From JBCCRH01 sp039208045 (GTDB taxonomy: Bacteria; Bacteroidota; Bacteroidia; Chitinophagales; Saprospiraceae): DNA of 31,443 nt. Positions within the stretch are counted from its first letter, which is position 1, and each line of letters opens with the position of its first letter. The position numbers and the translations under genes are program-made. Below the pieces are notes generated by a model. The model made no database searches and was not told the DNA's origin. It was given only the letters and a program-made list of their open reading frames with translations. This document shows positions 14,444-22,282 of the stretch, piece after piece. Location of the stretch: NCBI GenBank assembly GCA_039208045.1, contig JBCCRH010000013.1, positions 1 to 31,443 of the forward strand. Reading direction: 5' to 3'.

Positions 14444-15343
14444 ATGAAACCGACATTAATGATATTGGCTGCCGGTATGGGAAGCCGTTATGGTGGCCTC
14501 AAGCAAGTGGATGGGGTGGGCCCAAATGGAGAAGCAATTATTGAATATTCCATCTATGATGCGATAGAGGCAGGCTTTGGTAAAGTGGTATTTATCATCA
14601 GGAAAAGTATCGAAGAGGCGTTCAAGGCTAAGTTTGCCAATAAGTTTGAGAATAAGATCACCATCGAATACGTCTTCCAAGAATTGGATAGCCCCATAGA
14701 AGGAATTGATAGTTTTCCACCTCGTGAAAAACCCTGGGGTACTGGCCATGCTATCTTGGTTGCTAGAGAGGTAGTAAAGGAACCTTTTGCAGTGATCAAT
14801 GCGGATGATTACTATGGAGCAACAGCTTTCCATTCCATTGCTAAGTTTTTAACAACAGAGTGTGCCCCCGATACTTATGGTATGGTGGGCTATGTGCTCA
14901 AAAATACCTTGTCTGATAATGGCGCGGTTTCTCGTGGAGTATGTGATATGGACGCGGAAAGCTATCTGACGGACATTAATGAACGATTCAAAGTACGCAG
15001 AGAGGAGGGAAAAGTAGTACACGAAATAGAGGGCACGCTACACGAGCTAGATGAAAAGACTTTGGTTTCCATGAATCTTTGGGGATTCCATCCAGCAGTT
15101 TTTGAGGTCTTACATTCGCTTTTTATCGACTTTGTAGAAGCGAATTCTGATAAGCCGAGAGCAGAGTTCTTCATTCCTCTTATCGTAGATCACCAGATTA
15201 AGCGTGAAACGGCCAGGGTTAAGGTCATTCCTAACGACGAGCAATGGTATGGTGTGACCTATAAGGAAGATAAGGGCACTGTTACCGATGCTTTTGCCAA
15301 GTTTATTCAAGATGAGAAGTATCCTATCAATCTATGGAAATAG
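14444..15343 (+). CDS. Sugar-nucleotide nucleotidyltransferase-like protein
   Basis: 299 residues of the NTP_transferase fold that makes NDP-sugars from sugar-1-phosphates. The nucleotide-binding start LAAGMGSRYGGLKQ (residues 8-21) is followed by VGPNGEAIIEYSIYDAI, a PWGTGHAILVA motif (~100) and the metal Asp in VINADDYYG (~121-129). The C-terminal half (SMNLWGFHP ... AEFFIPLIVD ... VIPNDEQWYGVTYKEDK) is characteristic of a Bacteroidota subgroup often found beside sugar kinases, though none is here. The sugar is unknown. A strong terminator follows 27 bases after the stop. Confidence 0.87.
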   Translation: MKPTLMILAAGMGSRYGGLKQVDGVGPNGEAIIEYSIYDAIEAGFGKVVFIIRKSIEEAFKAKFANKFENKITIEYVFQELDSPIEGIDSFPPREKPWGTGHAILVAREVVKEPFAVINADDYYGATAFHSIAKFLTTECAPDTYGMVGYVLKNTLSDNGAVSRGVCDMDAESYLTDINERFKVRREEGKVVHEIEGTLHELDEKTLVSMNLWGFHPAVFEVLHSLFIDFVEANSDKPRAEFFIPLIVDHQIKRETARVKVIPNDEQWYGVTYKEDKGTVTDAFAKFIQDEKYPINLWK

Positions 15344-15370
15344 ATAACCATTAGGCTAATAATAGAATGA

Positions 15371-15410
15371 ATAAACGGCATTGTTAGTATTTGCTGACAA
15401 TGCCGTTTAT
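15371..15410. terminator. Bidirectional terminator hairpin
   Basis: A 14-bp perfect stem: ATAAACGGCATTGT (15371-15384) with ACAATGCCGTTTAT (15397-15410), extendable inward through a G-U pair to a 6-base loop. It lies between the convergent nucleotidyltransferase and SigZ-type genes and probably ends both. The T-run is weak. Confidence 0.8.
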
Positions 15411-15445
15411 AGATGTATAGTGACAGAAGCGTACTTTTGCTAACT

Positions 15446-15967
15446 TCAACATGCTGAGCAATTGGGCTCTCCAACAAGCTTTCCCTTTTTATTCACTTCG
15501 TATTTACAGCATGCTTGAAATTTTTCCTTCAGGATATCTTTTCCCCTTCTAATTCTCGCTTTTGTGTTTTCCAGGCTTATACCTAATTTTTCGGCAACGT
15601 CTTTTTGCTTGTGCCCCTCGATATAAACCATCTCAATGGCCTCTCTATAAATTTCAGGAAGATCATTGATTAATTTGTCGAAACAGCACACCAATTGCAT
15701 TTCTTCTTCTAAAGGAAGCTCTTTGCTTGTATTTACCTTCTCTGTATAAGTAGACGCCGCATTAAAGTGATTCGCTATTTCATTACGGGCTATCTGAAAA
15801 ACCCACGCCTTGGCCTTTTCTACTTGTTTAAGACTTGAAATGCTCTTATGAATTTTCAAGAATGTATTCTGAAGAATATCGTTGGCTATATCCTTGTTGT
15901 TTACTCTTTTAAGAATAAAAAAGTACAGCTCATCACTGAAAGTATTCCAGATTCCTAAGGTTTCCAT
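15446..15967 (-). CDS. sigZ: SigZ-type RNA polymerase sigma factor
   Basis: 173 residues, ECF-type. Region 2 spans ~10-75 (VNNKDIANDILQNTFLKIHK, then AKAWVFQIARNEIANHF); region 4 spans ~100-150 (INDLPEIYREAIEMVYIEGH, then KQKDVAEKLGISLENTKARI). The C-terminal tail, CCKYEVNKKGKLVGEP then NCSAC, matches the SigZ subgroup and contributes four cysteines (153, 154, 170, 173) that could bind a metal or sense redox (inference). No anti-sigma gene is adjacent. Instead a 37-residue Cys-rich protein gene lies 57 bases upstream on the same strand, probably in the same transcript. Confidence 0.9.
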   Translation of the reverse strand: METLGIWNTFSDELYFFILKRVNNKDIANDILQNTFLKIHKSISSLKQVEKAKAWVFQIARNEIANHFNAASTYTEKVNTSKELPLEEEMQLVCCFDKLINDLPEIYREAIEMVYIEGHKQKDVAEKLGISLENTKARIRRGKDILKEKFQACCKYEVNKKGKLVGEPNCSAC

Positions 15968-16024
15968 ATTTAAAGATTAAAGGCTAGTAAAGTTACCAAC
16001 CTTTAATAATAGCTCTTAGTTTAG

Positions 16025-16138
16025 TTAGCAACATTTACACTTATTGCACTCACATTTAGAGCAAGAGCAATTTCCTTTTTTGCAATCTTTACAATCGCAT
16101 TTTGTGCATTCACAATTATTACATTCACAGTTATTCAT
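16025..16138 (-). CDS. Tiny cysteine-rich, metallothionein-like protein
   Basis: A 37-residue reading frame with 14 cysteines (4, 6, 9, 11, 14, 16, 19, 24, 26, 29, 31, 34, 36, 37), arranged as repeated CxC and CxxC pairs separated by Asn, Glu, Lys, Asp and Ser (MNNCECNNCECTKCDCKDC at the start). There are no aromatic and no hydrophobic residues apart from Met1. The spacing is that of metal-thiolate proteins, but I cannot assign a named metallothionein family. The frame runs ATG to TAA and is closed by KCKCC. The leader is AT-rich without a Shine-Dalgarno. TATCTTTT on the minus strand (around 16183-16190) could be the -7 element. The sigZ gene follows after 57 bases. Confidence 0.82.
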   Translation of the reverse strand: MNNCECNNCECTKCDCKDCKKGNCSCSKCECNKCKCC

Positions 16139-16225
16139 CGTATTATATTTATTGATTCAGTAGGTAGACTCGTAAACCTCTAAAAAGATACATTTTTTCG
16201 CAGCTTTTTATGGTTTGCTTAAGCA

Positions 16226-16804
16226 CTACCTTCTGATAGAGTGCACTACGCCAATAAATACGATTGCTAATTTAATCGGGAACTGCACAGCCTCATCGAG
16301 TTCATCATAAATTTCCCAATCCCTTGGATCATTTTGCCAGGTAGTAATCATATCCATAGTTCCCCACTTATTTGGTCTGATCTTCCACTCATCGGTACTA
16401 TTACCATAAGTTTGCAGTAGCGTAAATTGATGGGTTCCATCAAAAATACGCCATTCGCGAAAGCGGTTATTCAGTACCGTACGCGCAGTCGCCACCTGAT
16501 TACCGACTCGAATCTCCCATTCATTTGGATTTTCTCGCCACTTTAAACGGATAGAGCCCGCTAGCTCACCCATCCGAAATTCCCACTGCGTCCAATCTTG
16601 CTGTTGAGGCCATCGCAAGCGCAGTTCGCCCACTACATCTTCTTCATCGGTATAGACGTACCACTGCGATAGATCGTCATTCCATTGCGTAGCAAGGCCT
16701 GTTAGCACTTGCCCATGCAAGGGAATGAAGGTAAATCCTATCAACTTCATCCATAAGATAAGAAGGATAGTTTTTTCAATTGTTTGGAAAGAAAAACTTT
16801 TCAA
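16226..16804 (-). CDS. Unrecognised protein with six ~22-residue Trp repeats
   Basis: 192 residues. The N-terminus has a hydrophobic segment ending at LHGQ near residue 31, a probable signal peptide. Residues ~40-165 hold six units with the pattern W-x6-(D/E)W-x-(I/F/V): the second Trp falls at 48, 74, 96, 118, 140 and 163, so the period is 22-26. Examples are WRENPNEWEIRVGN and WQNDPRDWEIYDE. Each unit looks like a beta hairpin, so a beta-sheet or solenoid domain is likely. A second hydrophobic segment (~175-187) precedes a terminal RR. Probably envelope-located; function unknown. It lies 87 bases upstream of the Cys-rich gene on the same strand. Confidence 0.75.
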   Translation of the reverse strand: MKSFSFQTIEKTILLILWMKLIGFTFIPLHGQVLTGLATQWNDDLSQWYVYTDEEDVVGELRLRWPQQQDWTQWEFRMGELAGSIRLKWRENPNEWEIRVGNQVATARTVLNNRFREWRIFDGTHQFTLLQTYGNSTDEWKIRPNKWGTMDMITTWQNDPRDWEIYDELDEAVQFPIKLAIVFIGVVHSIRR

Positions 16805-16860
16805 GTTACTTTTCTAGGATTGCTTTAATGCATGGCACTGTAATATAAATAAGTTTAAGC

Positions 16861-16953
16861 ACCCTACAGCGGATTGCAAATCCGCTGAGCACGTGCCGAG
16901 CTTTTTTCGTAAAGCTTTGCCCGCGCTAAGTGGATTTGTAATCCGCGTGGCTC
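16861..16953. repeat. Composite intergenic palindromic repeat
   Basis: Three self-complementary parts. AGCGGATT/AATCCGCT (16868-16875 and 16879-16886) encloses GCA. GCACGTGC is at 16889-16896. A weaker GGATT/AATCC hairpin is at 16932-16944. The outer two hairpins share the GGATTxxxAATCCGC core, so they may be an inverted duplicated pair like bacterial BIMEs. It sits between the DUF3127 stop and the Trp-repeat gene. Confidence 0.65.
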
Positions 16954-16966
16954 TAAAATTTATTAA

Positions 16967-17329
16967 CTAAAATGGCAAATCATCATCCGCCTCTGCCGCA
17001 GGAGGTTCATCCGTAGCAGAAGGGAAAGAGTCGTCACCAGCAGGGCCTGCCGGAGCACCAGCAGCTGGCTTTTCAATGCGCCAAGCGTTGAGATTAGTAA
17101 AATACTTACCATTCCACTCCCGACCTCTAAGATCGAAGTGAACTTTAATCATCTGACCTTCTTCAACAGAATCGACCAATGCGCACCGGTCTTGTGTCAG
17201 CTGGAATTTCACGAATTGGGGGTAGGCACCACTACTTACTTCAATCACAAATTCTCTAGCCTGAAAGGTATCCGTTTTATTTTGAGTCTCGAACTTCTTA
17301 TGGAGCTTTCCTTCTACTTCAAATGACAT
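16967..17329 (-). CDS. DUF3127 protein with SSB-like C-terminal tip
   Basis: 120 residues. The first ~85 residues match DUF3127 (MSFEVEGKLHKKFETQ ... FVIEVSS ... FVKFQLTQDRC ... VHFDLRGREWNGKYFTNLNA), a small beta-rich, OB-like domain common in Bacteroidota. A disordered Ala/Pro/Gly-rich linker follows (~88-112), then an acidic end closing in DDDLPF (115-120). That architecture and tip are those of single-stranded DNA-binding protein, whose DDDIPF tip recruits repair and replication enzymes. A nucleic-acid role is therefore likely, but DNA binding is inferred. Single gene, minus strand. Confidence 0.88.
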   Translation of the reverse strand: MSFEVEGKLHKKFETQNKTDTFQAREFVIEVSSGAYPQFVKFQLTQDRCALVDSVEEGQMIKVHFDLRGREWNGKYFTNLNAWRIEKPAAGAPAGPAGDDSFPSATDEPPAAEADDDLPF

Positions 17330-17420
17330 AATTAATTTCGCTTTAAGTTTAGTATAGATTTAAAAATCAGTACGCCAAAACTAAGAAAAGTCAGAGGAAA
17401 TCTCAACTGCGAACTGCCTT

Positions 17421-17580
17421 AGTAACAGCCAAAGAATAGGTTCCGCATTTTGGCAAGGGTATTTTGCTCTAGGACAAGGCGAAAAACGCAGACGATGCCC
17501 AGCATCGGCGAGGCTTTTCAACGCAGTATTAGAGCAAAAGAGCCAGCCATAAATCGAGAAGTTATTCTTTGACTGTTACT
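17421..17580. repeat. 160-bp imperfect palindromic element
   Basis: Outer arms 17421-17438 and 17563-17580 are 18-base inverted repeats with one mismatch. Inside them 17462-17471 (TTTTGCTCTA) pairs perfectly with 17530-17539, and the centre CGATGC/GCATCG (17493-17498 and 17502-17507) closes the structure. Intermediate segments pair partly. The right arm ends in the rsmG stop codon. It contains no coding sequence, so it could be a MITE-like element or a large terminator. Confidence 0.72.
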
Positions 17581-18206
17581 TAGTACTGGACATAAATCAA
17601 AAACTTTTCTTCAAAAAACGGCGCATCAAAGTACGACGTCAAAGGGTACTTTTCCGAATAATACGTTTTGGGAAGTGCACGCAGTTCTTCCTTTATATTT
17701 CCACCTTTTAAGGTAATTAATCCATTGGGCATAGCGTGCAACTGCTTGTTTCGAATCAATCGAAAACTCCAGTCAGTCAGTTTCTCAATATGCGCTACGG
17801 CTCTGCTCACCACAAAATCGTACTTAGCCTTATGTTCTTCTGCTCGTATATGAATACCATGGCAGTTGTCCAAGCCAATGGCTCGTCTTACCTCATTCAC
17901 TACCATAATCTTTTTGCGTGTTCCATCAATTAAAGTGAAAGTAGTTTCAGGGAAAAGAATGGCCAAAGGGATACCCGGAAAACCGCCTCCAGTACCTAAG
18001 TCGAGCACCCTAGCCTCTGGCTTAAAGGAGATAAATTTGGCGACAGCCAACGAATGCAAGATATGGTGGCGGTACAAATTTTCTATATCCTTCCTGGAAA
18101 TAACATTGATCTTATTATTCCACTCTGGGTACAACCTCCCCAATGCTTCCAATTGCTCATACTGAACAGGGGAGAGGTCGGGAAAATATTTTTTTATCTC
18201 TTCCAT
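17580..18206 (-). CDS. rsmG: 16S rRNA (guanine-527-N7)-methyltransferase
   Basis: SAM-dependent methylation of G527 in 16S rRNA; loss gives low-level streptomycin resistance in other bacteria. 208 residues, normal length. The class I methyltransferase motif I reads VLDLGTGGGFPGIPLAILFP (~66-85), followed by FTLIDGTRKKI and the family segment DFVVSRAVAHIEKLTDW (~130-146). It is the last gene of an apparent operon: the start is three bases after the stop of the pseudouridine synthase gene. Its stop coincides with the arm of the 160-bp palindrome. Confidence 0.95.
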   Translation of the reverse strand: MEEIKKYFPDLSPVQYEQLEALGRLYPEWNNKINVISRKDIENLYRHHILHSLAVAKFISFKPEARVLDLGTGGGFPGIPLAILFPETTFTLIDGTRKKIMVVNEVRRAIGLDNCHGIHIRAEEHKAKYDFVVSRAVAHIEKLTDWSFRLIRNKQLHAMPNGLITLKGGNIKEELRALPKTYYSEKYPLTSYFDAPFFEEKFLIYVQY

Positions 18207-18209
18207 CGG

Positions 18210-18899
18210 CTATTCATTGAGTGCAGCTATTGGTGCTTTGAAGGCATTCCAAAGCACTTCATCAGGTAGCGGCGCTACCACCGTCTCCTGCTGCTGGGTA
18301 GTCGGATGGGTAAAGCGCAGTTTCCAAGCGTGTAAGTGAATGGAGCGATCCCGATTCATTCGGCGAAAGCCATATTTATTGTCACCCTTTATGGGAGAGC
18401 CAATGGCTGCCAGTTGCGCTCGAATTTGGTGGTGCCGCCCCGAGTAGAGTTGTACCTCAAGCAAGTGGTAGCGCTCGGTACTTCCCAGTAATCGATAGCT
18501 GAGCGTAGCGAGCTTAGCATTTTTTTCATCTGCACTACTCACCACACTTTTGTTCCCTCTAGGCTGCTTTTTTAGGAAATGTTCTAGCGTTCCTTTTTGG
18601 TCGGCAGGGATCTTCCCAACGACTGCTAAATACGTCTTTTCAATTTTTCGCTGCTGAAAGGCCTCGTTTAGCGTAGCCAAGGCTTTTGTATTTTTGGCAA
18701 ACAAAACCACCCCGCTCGCAGGCCGATCGATACGGTGAACGAGGTGTAGCTTAGACTTACAGTAGATTTCCCCTAAGCTATGAAGGGATATATCCTGTGT
18801 TTTATCAGCCTGCACCGTCAAACCATTAGGCTTGTTAAATGCAATCAGTTGATTGTTCTTGTACAATACAAGGGAACCAATATCTTTTTTTACTTCCAT
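18210..18899 (-). CDS. RluA-family pseudouridine synthase
   Basis: Isomerises uridine to pseudouridine in rRNA or tRNA. 229 residues with the catalytic motif LVHRIDRPASGVVLFAKN (catalytic Asp ~58), then KTYLAVVGKIP (~90) and the YSGRHHQIRAQLAAIGSPIKGDNKYG block (~150-175). It lacks an N-terminal S4 domain, so the RluA/RluC sub-type and target base are uncertain. It lies between the small DUF4834-like gene and rsmG with three-base gaps, making two RNA-modification enzymes in one operon. Confidence 0.93.
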   Translation of the reverse strand: MEVKKDIGSLVLYKNNQLIAFNKPNGLTVQADKTQDISLHSLGEIYCKSKLHLVHRIDRPASGVVLFAKNTKALATLNEAFQQRKIEKTYLAVVGKIPADQKGTLEHFLKKQPRGNKSVVSSADEKNAKLATLSYRLLGSTERYHLLEVQLYSGRHHQIRAQLAAIGSPIKGDNKYGFRRMNRDRSIHLHAWKLRFTHPTTQQQETVVAPLPDEVLWNAFKAPIAALNE

Positions 18900-18902
18900 T
18901 CG

Positions 18903-19061
18903 TTAATCTTCAACTTCTTCATAATCAATAAATTCTCCCTCATCATCCTTCTGATCTTTCCCAGGAGATGGCGGCTGTTGCCCTTCTATTGCCAGGGGGG
19001 CAATATAAAAGCGATAAATGAAATAGATCACACCTCCAACGAGTAGCCATTTTAGTAGCAT
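18903..19061 (-). CDS. Small DUF4834-like membrane protein
   Basis: A 52-residue frame, ATG at 19061 to TAA at 18903. It begins MLLKWLLVGGVIYFIYRFYI, a single membrane helix, then continues with a Pro/Gln/Lys-rich hydrophilic part and an acidic end GEFIDYEEVED. This helix, linker and terminal DYEEVE-type motif match DUF4834 proteins of Bacteroidota. The role is unknown. It is the first gene of the operon, three bases before the pseudouridine synthase start. Confidence 0.85.
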   Translation of the reverse strand: MLLKWLLVGGVIYFIYRFYIAPLAIEGQQPPSPGKDQKDDEGEFIDYEEVED

Positions 19062-19134
19062 ATACTGATGTTTGCCACAAAGTTAAGCATTCTATAATGC
19101 TTTGTTAACCAAATCGATCTTGGTAATATTTTAT

Positions 19135-19142
19135 TACATTTG
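19135..19142 (+). promoter_or_regulatory. Bacteroidota -7 element TACATTTG
   Basis: Exact TAnnTTTG extended as TACATTTGCAGT, 50 bases before the DUF2723 start. No well-spaced -33 TTTG; a TTG at 19120-19122 is too close. Confidence 0.5.
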
Positions 19143-19192
19143 CAGTTCGAAATATGCTGGAACAAGTCTAATAGGTTTTAACACAATTTTCC

Positions 19193-22100
19193 ATGCGGAC
19201 AAATAATCGTTTACATAATATCGCGGGCTGGTTAGTATTTATCATAGCCCTTACTGTTTACTACTTTTCTGCTGAGCGGACAGGAAGTCTTTGGGACTGC
19301 GGAGAGTTCATTTTGGGTGCTTATAAATTGCAGGTGGTTCACCCTCCCGGAGCCCCTCTGTTCGTACTCATTGGACGTATTTTCACCTGGTTCGCAGAGC
19401 TGTTTTCAGATAATCCAGAAGACATCGCTTTCGCTGTAAATATGATGTCGGGTATTTGTACGGCTTTCGCAGCTATGTTTATTTGCTGGGTGACTATCAT
19501 GCTATCAAAGCTAGCATTGGTCGGCAGAGAAGACGAACTAGACGAAGGCCAAAATATTGCAGTGATGGGTGCTGGCTTGGTGGCTGGTTTAGGCACTGCC
19601 TTTACTACTTCAGTGTGGTTTTCTGCGGTAGAGGGTGAGGTGTATGCTATGTCTACCTTTTTTACTACACTTACGCTGTGGGCAATGGTAAAATGGTACT
19701 CGCTACCAGATACGCCGAAAGCAGATCGTTGGTTGCTATTTACAGTATACGCCGCGGGCTTGTCGATTGGCGTACACCTTTTGAGTATCCTTACTTTCCC
19801 TGCGCTGGCATTGTTCTACTACTTTAAAAAATACAAGAAGCACACCGTAGTAGGGATGTTACTTGCAGCAGGCGCTGGGGTAGTAGTCATCGCAGCCATC
19901 CAACGCCTCATTATTGTGGGTATTCCTAAATTATGGAGTGCATTGGAGTTGACTATGGTCAATGGCATGGGCATGGGCTTCCACTCCGGTTTGATCCCAA
20001 CACTTTTGATTGTTGGGGCTATACTGGCCGGAGGGTTGTATTACGCACATCAAGGCACTTCCAAGTATCGTCGCCAGCTACAGCTCATCTTTGCAGGTGG
20101 GGCATTGGTAGTCATTGGATTTTCTACGATCGGGGTAGTGGTCATTCGCGCTAATGCAGAGACGCCAGTTAATATGAATGCACCTACTGACGCGATGCGA
20201 TTAATTCCCTATTTGAACCGCGAACAATACGGTGAACGTCCATTGATGAGGGGCCCTCACTTTGAAGCAAAACCTGAGCGCACAGAAGTAAATGATCGCT
20301 ATGGTCGGTTGGGGGATCGTTATGAGGTAGTGGATCATAAGATCGATGTGATCTATAATAATAGAGACAAAATGCTATTTCCCCGTTTGGGAGATGGAAC
20401 ACAAGGTAGGCCTACCCTCTACAAAATGTGGCTAGGAATGGATCCGCAAAAGCCCTTGCCAAGGGGACGTCCGAATATGGGCGACAATATAAGCTTCTTG
20501 TTCAATTATCAATTGGGCTGGATGTATTGGCGATACTTTATGTGGAACTTTTCAGGACGTCAAAACGGAGAGCAAGGCTATTATAGTTGGGATAAATCGA
20601 GTGGTAATTGGATTTCAGGAATTAAGTTCTTTGATGCGATGCGCCTGGGGAACCAAAGTGAGCTCACGGAGACGATGAAAAATGATCCTGGCAGAAACAC
20701 TTATTTTATGCTGCCTTTTCTATTTGGCTTACTCGGCTTATTTTGGCACTTTCGTGCAAATACCAACGATTTCATGGGGCTTTTGGCTCTATTTGTGATC
20801 ACTGGAATTGGTATTATCATCTACTCCAACCAGCCTCCAAATGAGCCGCGCGAGCGTGACTACGTTCTTGCAGGCTCCTTCTTTACCTATTGTATATGGA
20901 TGGGAATGGGAGTAGTCGCCTTGTATGAAGTGCTACGAAAACAAGTTGGGCAAAGCGGAATAGTATCGGGAGTGGGTGCTACGGCCTTTGTGCTGATCGC
21001 ACCGCTACTAATGGGTTTCCAAAACTACGACGACCACTCTCGCATAGACCATACTGGTGCGCGTGATTATGCTTCTAATTTTCTAGAATCCTGTGAGCCT
21101 AATTCTATTATATTCACCTATGGGGATAATGATACCTATCCGCTATGGTACGCTCAAGAAGTAGAAGGGATTCGAACGGATGTTCGGGTAGTGAACCTAA
21201 GTTTGATTGCGGTAGATTGGTATATCGATTTATTGAGACGTAAGGTCAATGAATCAGCGGCTGTAAAGATGACTATTCCGAGGGAGTCTTACCGGGGTAA
21301 GCTGCGAAACCAGGTGTTTTATTACAATCCAACCCAAAACGATCGTCCTGCACCTATTCAGCAGCTAGTGAAATTTATTGGAGAATACCATCCGTTAACA
21401 GGGCAAGGTAATAGAGAAATAGAATCGCATTACCAGACTAAAAGTGTTTACATCCCCGTAAATATTGAACAGGCGATGGCTAGCGGCGCCATTACCATGG
21501 CAGATACGGGTAGAGTAGTACGACAAATTCCAGTACGCCTGAGCGGCAATTATATGACAAAAGATGAGGTAGCCATCCTCGATATTATTGCTTCTAATCT
21601 TTGGGAACGTCCTATCTATTTTGCAGTGACTTGCCGCCAAGAAAAACTCTTTGGTCTGCAAGATTATATGCAGCTAGAAGGGCTAGGATTACGTATTGTA
21701 CCCGTCAAGAGCAAGAGTGATGCCATCTATGGCCTTGTGGGCAATGGACGAGTAAATGCCGAGGCGGTTTACGAAAATGTAATGAACAAGTTCCGTTGGG
21801 GTAATTTTGATAAAGAACGACTATTTGTAGATCGCAGCTACGCTCCAAGCGTTCAAAGTCATCAGTTGGCTATTCGCCGTGCGGCATTTGAGTTGTTGCG
21901 AGAAAATAAAAAGGATAAGGCAGTAGACTTGATTGATAAATACTTCGAGGCCTTCCCACATATGAACTTCGCCTATGATTACCGAGCATACACTATGATT
22001 GTAGTCTACCTACAAGCCAATGAGTACGAAAAGGCAAAGCCACATATGGAAATTTTGGCTAATGAGCTTACCGATCGAATGGAGTATTTTGTATCCCTTG

Positions 22101-22282
22101 ACGAAGCCATTAGAAATAGTAGCTACGATGATGAATTTGATTTGACACGTCAGACTATGCAAAATCTACTTTCTGATATTAGTCAGAATGACGATGAAGC
22201 ATTTCTGAATGAAGTGGAAGCTTTATTTGCGCCTTATATCCGTAGGGCGCCAGCTCAAGATCAAAACCAACTGTTAGATTGA
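19193..22282 (+). CDS. DUF2723 polytopic membrane protein (GT-C type, TMEM260-like)
   Basis: 1029 residues. The first ~600 contain many membrane helices. The first external loop carries the family signature SLWDCGEFI (32-40) and HPPGAP (50-55), whose acidic residues resemble GT-C active sites. Human TMEM260 of the same family is a protein O-mannosyltransferase, so protein glycosylation is a reasonable inference here. A soluble part follows from ~615 (SNFLESCEPNSIIFTYGDND), and the C-terminus (~880-980) is helical and TPR-like (KAVDLIDKYFEAFPHMNFAYD). Bacteroidota are known to O-glycosylate exported proteins. The stop overlaps the rpiB start (TGATG). Confidence 0.9.
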   Translation: MRTNNRLHNIAGWLVFIIALTVYYFSAERTGSLWDCGEFILGAYKLQVVHPPGAPLFVLIGRIFTWFAELFSDNPEDIAFAVNMMSGICTAFAAMFICWVTIMLSKLALVGREDELDEGQNIAVMGAGLVAGLGTAFTTSVWFSAVEGEVYAMSTFFTTLTLWAMVKWYSLPDTPKADRWLLFTVYAAGLSIGVHLLSILTFPALALFYYFKKYKKHTVVGMLLAAGAGVVVIAAIQRLIIVGIPKLWSALELTMVNGMGMGFHSGLIPTLLIVGAILAGGLYYAHQGTSKYRRQLQLIFAGGALVVIGFSTIGVVVIRANAETPVNMNAPTDAMRLIPYLNREQYGERPLMRGPHFEAKPERTEVNDRYGRLGDRYEVVDHKIDVIYNNRDKMLFPRLGDGTQGRPTLYKMWLGMDPQKPLPRGRPNMGDNISFLFNYQLGWMYWRYFMWNFSGRQNGEQGYYSWDKSSGNWISGIKFFDAMRLGNQSELTETMKNDPGRNTYFMLPFLFGLLGLFWHFRANTNDFMGLLALFVITGIGIIIYSNQPPNEPRERDYVLAGSFFTYCIWMGMGVVALYEVLRKQVGQSGIVSGVGATAFVLIAPLLMGFQNYDDHSRIDHTGARDYASNFLESCEPNSIIFTYGDNDTYPLWYAQEVEGIRTDVRVVNLSLIAVDWYIDLLRRKVNESAAVKMTIPRESYRGKLRNQVFYYNPTQNDRPAPIQQLVKFIGEYHPLTGQGNREIESHYQTKSVYIPVNIEQAMASGAITMADTGRVVRQIPVRLSGNYMTKDEVAILDIIASNLWERPIYFAVTCRQEKLFGLQDYMQLEGLGLRIVPVKSKSDAIYGLVGNGRVNAEAVYENVMNKFRWGNFDKERLFVDRSYAPSVQSHQLAIRRAAFELLRENKKDKAVDLIDKYFEAFPHMNFAYDYRAYTMIVVYLQANEYEKAKPHMEILANELTDRMEYFVSLDEAIRNSSYDDEFDLTRQTMQNLLSDISQNDDEAFLNEVEALFAPYIRRAPAQDQNQLLD

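Noticed and set aside
17421..17580. Insertion sequence
   Set aside because: No transposase frame and no visible target-site duplication; at most a non-autonomous element.
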